This document shows, one piece after another, positions 25,926 through 31,197 of a DNA stretch of 31,197 nucleotides. Location of the stretch: assembly GCA_002693605.1 (NCBI GenBank), contig NZQO01000143.1, forward strand, positions 1 through 31,197. The letters run 5' to 3'. Under the pieces are notes generated by a model. The model was given only the letters and a program-made list of their open reading frames with translations. It was not told the origin of the DNA and ran no database searches. Position 1 is the stretch's first letter, and each line of letters starts with the position of its first letter. A program made the position numbers and the translations under genes. The DNA comes from Flavobacteriaceae bacterium (GTDB lineage Bacteria; Bacteroidota; Bacteroidia; Flavobacteriales; Flavobacteriaceae).

Positions 25926-26165
25926 TTATTTTTTCAAGAAGCCTTTTTCGCGAGCCTCTTTCAAAACTGCGGAAATCCCTTTTTTGTTGATGTCCTTAAT
26001 AGCCGAAGCAGACACACGAAGGGTGATCCACTTGTCTTCTTCTGGAATATAAAAACGCTTTTTTAACAAGTTTACGTTAAACTTGCGCTTTGTTTTGTTC
26101 ATCGCGTGAGACACGTTGTTACCAACGATAGCTCTCTTTCCGGTAAGCTCACAAACTCTTGACAT
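25926..26165 (-). CDS. rpmB: 50S ribosomal protein L28
   Basis: 79-residue large-subunit protein. [20 protein letters not shown] (the typical start with Cys-x-x-TGK), [20 protein letters not shown] and [19 protein letters not shown] are characteristic of L28. First gene of rpmB, rpmG, DUF4295, behind a well-formed promoter. Confidence 0.97.
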   Translation of the reverse strand: MSRVCELTGKRAIVGNNVSHAMNKTKRKFNVNLLKKRFYIPEEDKWITLRVSASAIKDINKKGISAVLKEAREKGFLKK

Positions 26166-26201
26166 ATCTTACTTCTTAGATAGTTATTTTAAAACAGGGT
26201 G

Positions 26202-26232
26202 CAAATTTAAATAAATTAAATGGTTTGACCAA
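26202..26232 (-). promoter_or_regulatory. Bacteroidota-type promoter of the rpmB operon
   Basis: On the minus strand, -33 TTG (26230-26232) and -7 TAAATTTG (26202-26209) are separated by exactly 20 nt. The -7 box matches TAnnTTTG fully. Predicted start is near 26196, leaving a leader of about 30 nt before the rpmB ATG. It lies directly after the cinA stop, so the ribosomal operon does not depend on the upstream run. Confidence 0.7.
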
Positions 26233-26242
26233 CAAAAGAATT

Positions 26243-27490
26243 TTAGTTTTTCAAAATTTCTTTCAGCAACATTTCCAGTGCCTTGTTGGTGGCTTTTTTT
26301 ATAACCCGCTCGCGAGCATTTCCGAACTGGAATTTTTCCGAAACAACGCCGCTGGGAGTGGCCACGCCAATGAAGACCGTACCCACCTCCTGTGTCGCCT
26401 CCCCTTGGCTAGGCCCGGCAATGCCGGTAGTGGCCACGGCGTAATCGGTCTGGAACAACGTCTTGGCTTTTTTCGCCATATCGCGCACCACCGGATCGCT
26501 CACCACGGTGTGGTCTTTTATCAACTTCGGCTCGACACCAAGAATATCAATTTTTAAGCCTGTTTGATAGGGCACAATACTGCCGTGCAAATAGGTTGAA
26601 GCCCCAGCCACAGCGGTTAGCTCCTGGACGATGGCCCCACCTGTGCAGCTCTCGGCCAGGCTCAAGGATTGGTTGCGCAGAGAGAGCAGTCCTGCAATCC
26701 TTTCAACGAGGGACGTCTCTTCCTCATACCCAACGGCAATGTCGTCGAGCATTCGGTATAGTTCTGCCATTTTCGCATCGACCTCCTCCTTGAGTGCCAT
26801 TTCATCTACACCTTTGGAGGATAGCCTTAGGCGAACCCTGCCCAGCGACGGCAGGTATGCGAGTTTTATGGAATCTGGGAGGGAATTTTCCCAGTTTTCG
26901 ATACGGTCGGCAATAGCGCTTTCCCCAAGGCCGTACGTTAGTAACGTCTTGTGGTAAATATGCGGCCTGTTGAATTTTTTTGTTACCCGCGGAAACACTT
27001 CCTTCCGAAGGATATGCTTCATCTCGTAGGGCACGCCGGGCATGGAGACAAACACGGTGCCGTCACGTTCAAACCACATACCGGGTGCGGTACCGTGGGC
27101 GTTGTGCAGTACGGTGGCCGAGGCCGGCAGCATGGCCTGTTGCAGGTTGGTGGGCAATGGCTCGCGCTTGATGTACTGTTTGAAAATTTCCCGAATATGT
27201 TGCGTAACGCTGGTATTTTCTACCAAGGTATCTCCAAAGAACTCGCAGAGGGTTTGCTTCGTAATATCATCGCGCGTGGGGCCGAGCCCGCCGGTCATTA
27301 ATACTAAATCTACACGGTTTTTGGCATCGTTCAGGGCCGAAAGGATATGCTCGCGACTATCTTGAATGGAGGTGATTTGGTAAACCTGAATGCCAATCTT
27401 GTTAAGCGCCTTGCTGATGTAGGCAGAGTTGGTGTCGACAATTTGGCCAATTAATATCTCATCGCCTATGGTAATTATCTCCGCAAGCAT
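26243..27490 (-). CDS. cinA: CinA-family protein (NMN deamidase / competence-damage inducible)
   Basis: Cytosolic pyridine-nucleotide salvage enzyme; CinA proteins deamidate NMN and many have an ADP-ribose pyrophosphatase activity in the N-terminal domain. 415 residues. The N-terminal MoCF-biosynthesis-like domain (about 1-165) has ITIGDEILIGQIVDTNSAYI and MTGGLGPTRDDITK. The C-terminal amidase domain (about 255-410) has SLAESCTGGAIVQ with the catalytic Ser, then TTGIAGPSQG and GTVFIGVATP. Both domains appear complete. Its ATG shares one base with the stop of the Hpt gene (TAATG), indicating translational coupling. Confidence 0.94.
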   Translation of the reverse strand: MLAEIITIGDEILIGQIVDTNSAYISKALNKIGIQVYQITSIQDSREHILSALNDAKNRVDLVLMTGGLGPTRDDITKQTLCEFFGDTLVENTSVTQHIREIFKQYIKREPLPTNLQQAMLPASATVLHNAHGTAPGMWFERDGTVFVSMPGVPYEMKHILRKEVFPRVTKKFNRPHIYHKTLLTYGLGESAIADRIENWENSLPDSIKLAYLPSLGRVRLRLSSKGVDEMALKEEVDAKMAELYRMLDDIAVGYEEETSLVERIAGLLSLRNQSLSLAESCTGGAIVQELTAVAGASTYLHGSIVPYQTGLKIDILGVEPKLIKDHTVVSDPVVRDMAKKAKTLFQTDYAVATTGIAGPSQGEATQEVGTVFIGVATPSGVVSEKFQFGNARERVIKKATNKALEMLLKEILKN

Positions 27491-27831
27491 TACAATTTAA
27501 AATCTTCTTGCAGCTCTTCGAAAACCTGCGTCACGGTTGTCACCACCTTGGCCAAATTATCGGCAATAACGTCAGGGCTCTTGGAGGTCTTCGACCATGA
27601 TTCGATAGCCGAGATATCTTTCGCCACGGCAACCCCAAACATCTCGAGGTTGGGCTTCATTTTATGGGCAAACTGGTAGGCTAGTTCCTTATTGTCGTTT
27701 TGTATGGCTTCCTGCATTGCCTGTAGGTCTGGCGGAATTTCCTCTAGGAAGGTCTGTGCCACCACTGCCATAAAATCGTCGTCACCACCGGCAACTTCGC
27801 GTAAACTCTCTATCGAATAATGTTTGCTCAT
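27490..27831 (-). CDS. Histidine phosphotransfer (Hpt) domain protein
   Basis: A 113-residue stand-alone Hpt protein, a four-helix phosphorelay intermediate. The phospho-accepting histidine is His56 in YQFAHKMKPNLEMFG, matching the AH-LK-N---G pattern of Hpt domains with HKMKP instead of the usual HTLKG. The helices before it (FLEEIPPDLQAMQEAI) are typical. It overlaps the cinA start by one base and abuts the FAH gene stop with no gap. No histidine kinase or response regulator is encoded nearby, so its partner must be elsewhere, perhaps a hybrid kinase. Confidence 0.85.
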   Translation of the reverse strand: MSKHYSIESLREVAGGDDDFMAVVAQTFLEEIPPDLQAMQEAIQNDNKELAYQFAHKMKPNLEMFGVAVAKDISAIESWSKTSKSPDVIADNLAKVVTTVTQVFEELQEDFKL

Positions 27832-28443
27832 TTACTTTACTTTTATGGAAAAAACTTCCGTGTTCTCGAGGTACCCTACCAAAACATCGTCGGGATGCAC
27901 CTTGGCGACCCCCGCGGGCGTCCCGGTAAAGATAATATCCCCGATCTTCAATGTGAAATATTTTGAAATATATTCAATCAGCTCATCAATTTTCCACAAC
28001 ATCATCGAGGTACTTCCCTCCTGAACTGTGGTGGCGTTTTTTTCCAAGCGAAATGAAATAGCATCCACGTCCTTAAACGTCGATTTGGGAAGAAAGTTGC
28101 CCACCACTGCCGCGCCGTCGAAGGCCTTGGCTTTTTCCCATGGCAATCCCTTGCTTTTTAGGTCCGATTGCAGGTCGCGCGCGGTAAAATCGATACCCAG
28201 GCCAATCTCGTCATAATATTTATGGGCAAACTTCCTGTCTATATGCTTTCCTATTTTGTTGATCTTGACCAGTACCTCGACCTCGTGGTGCACTTCCTCT
28301 GAAAACTCCGGAATAAAAAAAGGTTGCTTCTTCAGCAAAATGGACGTATCGGGCTTCAGAAACAGCACCGGATGGGTTGGCTTATCGTTTTTGAGCTCAG
28401 CGATATGCTCGGTATAATTTCGGCCCACGCAGATAATCTTCAT
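27832..28443 (-). CDS. Fumarylacetoacetate hydrolase (FAH) family protein
   Basis: A 203-residue metal-dependent hydrolase or decarboxylase of the FAH fold; this short single-domain type resembles YcgM/FAHD1 acylpyruvase/oxaloacetate decarboxylase. Motifs: IICVGRNYTEHIAEL, FLKPDTSI, HHEVEVLV (metal-binding Glu pair) and LGIDFTARDLQ (third acidic ligand), KAFDGAAVVGNF, then GDIIFTGTPAGVA. All expected metal ligands are visible. Its stop directly abuts the Hpt start. Exact substrate cannot be read from sequence. It lies 26 nt downstream of the exonuclease gene. Confidence 0.88.
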   Translation of the reverse strand: MKIICVGRNYTEHIAELKNDKPTHPVLFLKPDTSILLKKQPFFIPEFSEEVHHEVEVLVKINKIGKHIDRKFAHKYYDEIGLGIDFTARDLQSDLKSKGLPWEKAKAFDGAAVVGNFLPKSTFKDVDAISFRLEKNATTVQEGSTSMMLWKIDELIEYISKYFTLKIGDIIFTGTPAGVAKVHPDDVLVGYLENTEVFSIKVK

Positions 28444-28469
28444 AGCGTTACTGGTTTAAATTTCGAAAA

Positions 28470-29243
28470 TTATTGCTTGGTATTGAGCTTGCTTAATTTT
28501 ATACGGGTAAGCACTTTCTTGGTGTACAACGGAAAATCGGCATTCAAGAGCCAACCAAAATAGCCCGGCTCTGCCTCCATTACTTCCTCAACGAGTTTCC
28601 CCCTGTGCTTTCCGAATCCGAACACTTCCTTCCCCTCCTTGTTGAAATGGATATACCCTGCAAAATCGGCAAACTGCTTGTGGGCACTGAACTTTGAAAG
28701 GTAATCGATATCGTTTTCGAGGTCATCATAATGATCCAATTGCGATTTCAGCACTTCGTAGGTGGCGTTTGTATCGGCTTCGGCGCTATGGGCATCTACC
28801 AAATTCTTGTCGCAATAAAATTTATAGGCCGCCTCGAGGGTGCGCTTTTCCTTTTTGTGGAAAATGGTCTGCACGTCGACGGAAAGGGCTTTTTTCATAT
28901 CGAAATCTACCTCAGCACGAAGCAATTCCTCGGCTAGCAGCGGAATATCGAAACGGTTACTATTGTAGCCGCCAAGATCACTATCCTTGATTAGATTATA
29001 CACTTTTTGCGCCAGTTCCTTAAAGGTGGGTTCGCTGGCGACCATTTCATCGGTAATGCCGTGTATTGCGGAAACCTTCGGCGGAATGGGCATTTCGGGA
29101 TTTACGCGCCACGTATGGCTTTCCTTATTTCCGTTGGGAAAGACCTTCAGAATGGAAATCTCCACGATTCGATCTGTGGCAATATTGGTTCCTGTGGTTT
29201 CTAAATCGAAAAAACAGATGGGTTTGGTAAGATGTAGTTCCAT
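28470..29243 (-). CDS. DnaQ-like 3'-5' exonuclease (DEDDh) with C-terminal DUF3820-like module
   Basis: A 257-residue exonuclease of the DnaQ/epsilon type. The DEDDh residues are all present: Asp13 and Glu15 in FFDLETTGT, Asp99 in GYNSNRFDIPLL, and His152 with Asp157 in DAHSAEADT. The segment HGITDEMVASEPTF is the typical post-ExoI region. The C-terminal stretch (about 208-245), FGFGKHRGKLVEEVMEAEPG then YFGWLLNADFP, resembles the separate DUF3820 protein at 8866-9093. It may be a proofreading-like or repair exonuclease; no polymerase gene is adjacent. It lies 66 nt after the E2 gene. Confidence 0.9.
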   Translation of the reverse strand: MELHLTKPICFFDLETTGTNIATDRIVEISILKVFPNGNKESHTWRVNPEMPIPPKVSAIHGITDEMVASEPTFKELAQKVYNLIKDSDLGGYNSNRFDIPLLAEELLRAEVDFDMKKALSVDVQTIFHKKEKRTLEAAYKFYCDKNLVDAHSAEADTNATYEVLKSQLDHYDDLENDIDYLSKFSAHKQFADFAGYIHFNKEGKEVFGFGKHRGKLVEEVMEAEPGYFGWLLNADFPLYTKKVLTRIKLSKLNTKQ

Positions 29244-29272
29244 TGCAATTATTTGGAATGTAAAGGTGCCAT

Positions 29273-29280
29273 CAAATCTA
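29273..29280 (-). promoter_or_regulatory. Candidate -7 promoter element of the exonuclease-FAH-Hpt-cinA run
   Basis: The minus strand reads TAGATTTG, an exact TAnnTTTG match, 29 nt upstream of the exonuclease ATG and just after the E2 stop. No TTG stands at the -33 distance, so support is partial. Confidence 0.4.
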
Positions 29281-29309
29281 TTTGTTCACCGCCACATTCA
29301 TTCTGAAAA

Positions 29310-30632
29310 TTAAACGTCGCGCTTGGGGTTCCAACCTTCTAGGTAATCGGCCACCCGCTTGACAAATTGACCCCCCAGGGCACCATTCACGACCCTGTGG
29401 TCGTAACTGTGCGAGAGAAACATTTTATAGCGAATGCCTATGAAATCTCCATCGGGCGTTTCGATAACTGCGGGCACCTTACGGATTGCGCCCAATGCTA
29501 GGATACCTACCTGTGGTTGGTTTATAATGGGTGTGCCCATAATGCTCCCGAAGGTACCAACGTTGGTAACGGTATAAGTGCCCCCTTGTATTTCATCGGG
29601 CTTCAATTTATTTTCGCGGGCACGGCCTGCGAGGTCGTTCACCGCTTTGCTCATACCCACGAGGTTCAACTGATCGGCATTTTTTATAACGGGCACGATC
29701 AAGTTGCCGTCGGGCAAGGCGGCGGCCATTCCCAAATTAATATTCTTGCGCTTGATAATTCGATCGCCATCTACCGAGATGTTCATCATTGGAAAATCTT
29801 TCAGGGCCTTTGCCACCGCTTCCATGAAGATGGGCGTAAATGTCAGTTTTTCTCCCTCGCGCTTCTCGAACTCGTTCTTTACCTTGTTGCGCCAGTTCCA
29901 GATATTGGTTACATCGGCCTCGATAAACGACTGTACGTGGGCAGCGGTTTGGGTGCTTTCAACCATGTGGTGGGCAATGAGCTTGCCCATGCGGGTCATT
30001 TCGATTATTTCGTCCTCGCCCCCTACACTAAGTGGAGCCTTCGGTTTTGGTGCCGCGGCCGCCTTGGCGGTTTCCGGGTTCTTGGCGCCTTCGGCAGTCT
30101 TGGGCTGTGCAGCCCCCTTGCCCCTAGAGGATACGAATTCCAGGATATCGTTCTTGGTCACTCGGCCATCCTTACCGGTGCCGGATATTTTATCCAGTTC
30201 GTCTTGTGAAATTCCTTCTTGCTTTGCGATGCTCTTCACCAAGGGTGAATAGAACCTATCGTCATTACTTTCGATGGCAGGTTGGGTTGCTTCCTGGGCA
30301 GCAGTAACTTTATCGGCTACGGCAGCCACAACTTCCGGCTGCGGAGTGTCCCCGTCTATGTTTGTCGATGGTTGTGAACTATCGCCGCTACCTTCGGTTT
30401 CAATTATGGCAATTGTCTGACCCACCTGTACGACATCATCTGCGTCAAATAATTTTTCCACTAAAACACCATCTACCTCACTGGGCACCTCACTGTCTAC
30501 CTTGTCGGTGGCAATCTCCAGCACCGCCTCATCGGCCTCGATGCTATCGCCTACTTCCTTGAGCCAGTTGGTAACGGTTGCCTCGGCAACGCTTTCTCCC
30601 ATTTTTGGTAATTTCAATTCAAATCTTGCCAT
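29310..30632 (-). CDS. 2-oxoacid dehydrogenase E2 (dihydrolipoamide acyltransferase, branched-chain type)
   Basis: Core acyltransferase of a 2-oxoacid dehydrogenase complex. The ATG at 30632 gives 440 residues and begins MARFELKLPKMGESVAEATV, typical of E2; an upstream in-frame extension of 40 residues looks non-coding. Order: lipoyl domain (about 1-78) with lipoyl-Lys44 in EIATDKVDSE; acidic linker; peripheral-subunit-binding domain (about 126-167, FYSPLVKSIAKQEGIS, GTGKDGRVTKNDIL); Ala/Pro/Lys linker; catalytic domain from about 205. The catalytic motif is SHSYDHRVVNGALGG: His412 is present but the family Asp (HxxxDG) is Asn416. The lipoyl sequence favours the branched-chain (BkdB-like) class over OGDH or PDH, and the E1 and E3 genes are not in the window. 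Confidence 0.9.
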   Translation of the reverse strand: MARFELKLPKMGESVAEATVTNWLKEVGDSIEADEAVLEIATDKVDSEVPSEVDGVLVEKLFDADDVVQVGQTIAIIETEGSGDSSQPSTNIDGDTPQPEVVAAVADKVTAAQEATQPAIESNDDRFYSPLVKSIAKQEGISQDELDKISGTGKDGRVTKNDILEFVSSRGKGAAQPKTAEGAKNPETAKAAAAPKPKAPLSVGGEDEIIEMTRMGKLIAHHMVESTQTAAHVQSFIEADVTNIWNWRNKVKNEFEKREGEKLTFTPIFMEAVAKALKDFPMMNISVDGDRIIKRKNINLGMAAALPDGNLIVPVIKNADQLNLVGMSKAVNDLAGRARENKLKPDEIQGGTYTVTNVGTFGSIMGTPIINQPQVGILALGAIRKVPAVIETPDGDFIGIRYKMFLSHSYDHRVVNGALGGQFVKRVADYLEGWNPKRDV

Positions 30633-30670
30633 AACGTATGTTACAAAAGGTTTTTTAGGTTTAGTGGGTG

Positions 30671-30678
30671 CAAAATTA
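30671..30678 (-). promoter_or_regulatory. Candidate -7 promoter element of the E2 gene
   Basis: The minus strand reads TAATTTTG, an exact TAnnTTTG match, 38 nt upstream of the chosen E2 ATG. The nearest TTG (30704-30706) is 25 nt away, longer than usual. Its position supports the start at 30632, since a start further upstream would lie before the promoter. Confidence 0.45.
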
Positions 30679-30711
30679 CTTAAATTTTCTGCTAATCTTG
30701 TTTCAAATATC

Positions 30712-31197
30712 TTAAAATACGAGCACGGCCCCCTTGTCGTCGCTGCGGTCACTGCCCACCATAAAGTTGCAGCCCGGCGGACAAATTCGGAAGGTATTTC
30801 CTTGGTTCTTAAAACTTTCCATCACTTTAAGTATCTGGGAATAACTCATGTACGCCGCGTCGAAAATGAGCATTTTGTTGCTAATATACTCTTCGGAAAG
30901 TTTCGATTTAGACATTGTCGTAACCGGAATGTGCAAATGCTCCGAAATATTTCGGAGTACATTCAAATTTTCTGTAAATACAATCGCCTCGGTGGGCTGG
31001 ACGTTAGAGGACCGGCCCCGGTTGCCACGTGCCTTGCGTGATTTTTTGGCCACCGAAACCCCGACATCCACCAAGGTGTTGAACAGCCTATTTGTGTGGA
31101 AGTGTTTGTGGTAGAAGATTTTCATGGCGCCGAAAAATCGATCGTAATACGCCCCGTCCTTCTGGGTGCTCTCCCCTTTGTAGTGCAATATTCTCGC
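30712..31197 (-). CDS. C-terminal part of a glycosyltransferase (probable GT2), 5' end cut by window
   Basis: The frame is open through the window edge, so the start lies beyond 31197; the nearest in-frame start-like codon (TTG at 31188) is internal. About 161 residues are visible. The piece ARILHYKGESTQKDGAYYDR followed by FFGAMKIFYHKHF is the typical tail of family-2 glycosyltransferases of Bacteroidota (an HYKGEST element after the catalytic domain, then an amphipathic helix). A second segment from about residue 70 to the end (PTEAIVFTENLNVL, EHLHIPVTTM, LIFDAAYMSY, FRICPPGCNFMVGSDRSDD) looks like an extra alpha/beta domain. The catalytic part is out of view, so sugar and acceptor are unknown. 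Confidence 0.65.
   Translation of the reverse strand, partial: ARILHYKGESTQKDGAYYDRFFGAMKIFYHKHFHTNRLFNTLVDVGVSVAKKSRKARGNRGRSSNVQPTEAIVFTENLNVLRNISEHLHIPVTTMSKSKLSEEYISNKMLIFDAAYMSYSQILKVMESFKNQGNTFRICPPGCNFMVGSDRSDDKGAVLVF

Noticed and set aside
29517..30209. 230-codon open frame on the plus strand
   Set aside because: Antisense to the E2 gene, whose domains are unambiguous; open frames of this length opposite such coding sequence are expected.
1..31197. tRNA, rRNA, CRISPR array, insertion sequence or prophage
   Set aside because: No regularly spaced direct repeats, no transposase or integrase motifs and no recognisable tRNA or rRNA fold seen by eye; a tRNAscan or Infernal run would settle RNA genes.

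Overview
The window looks like the core chromosome of a Bacteroidota bacterium, most likely a marine-type Flavobacteriaceae; I cannot name the genus. Grounds: Bacteroidota-restricted small families (DUF3276/PUR-like, DUF4295 beside L33 and L28), a 314-residue NusB, a DUF1573 lipoprotein next to yajC, bacillithiol synthesis (BshC), starts without Shine-Dalgarno sequences, and several upstream regions carrying the Bacteroidota -7 element TAnnTTTG, two of them with TTG 20 nt further upstream. There is no transposase, integrase, phage gene, rRNA, recognisable tRNA or CRISPR array. Both edge genes are cut by the window.

Layout. 1-3.9 kb: the 3' part of pepT (+) converges on yajC, DUF1573 and nusB (-), preceded by a branched-chain amino acid dehydrogenase (-). 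3.97-8.8 kb (+): an ABC exporter half, a DUF3276 PUR-like protein, and a secreted M14 metallopeptidase. 8.87-15.3 kb (-): a probable run bshC, guaA, LysM/LivJ lipoprotein, OsmC, DUF922 protease-like protein, DUF3820 protein. 15.46-17.95 kb (+): a second M14 peptidase, paralogous to the first. 18.0-20.3 kb: the sparsest part, with a candidate intergenic repeat, a 46-aa ORF, an AraC-type regulator, about 0.5 kb of apparent non-coding DNA, and a 56-aa DUF1328-like membrane protein. 20.3-26.2 kb (-): glycosyltransferase, Asp-box lipoprotein with a conserved-looking Cys/His cluster, rimO, ftsY, a palindrome-rich leader, DUF4295, rpmG, rpmB. 26.2-31.2 kb (-): cinA, Hpt protein, FAH-family hydrolase, DEDDh exonuclease with a DUF3820-like tail, a branched-chain-type 2-oxoacid dehydrogenase E2, and the C-terminus of a glycosyltransferase.

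How the genes fit together. Translation and secretion functions dominate (nusB, yajC, ftsY, rimO, rpmB, rpmG). Branched-chain amino acid breakdown appears at both ends (dehydrogenase near 3 kb, E2 near 30 kb), though not linked. BshC and OsmC share a strand run and fit thiol/peroxide homeostasis. The cell envelope is served by two secreted M14 peptidases, the LysM/LivJ lipoprotein and two glycosyltransferases. I see no clear new multi-gene system. The best leads are the structured palindrome cluster before ftsY, the Cys/His-motif lipoprotein, the LysM/LivJ lipoprotein, the paralogous M14 pair, and two genes under 60 codons that are easily missed.
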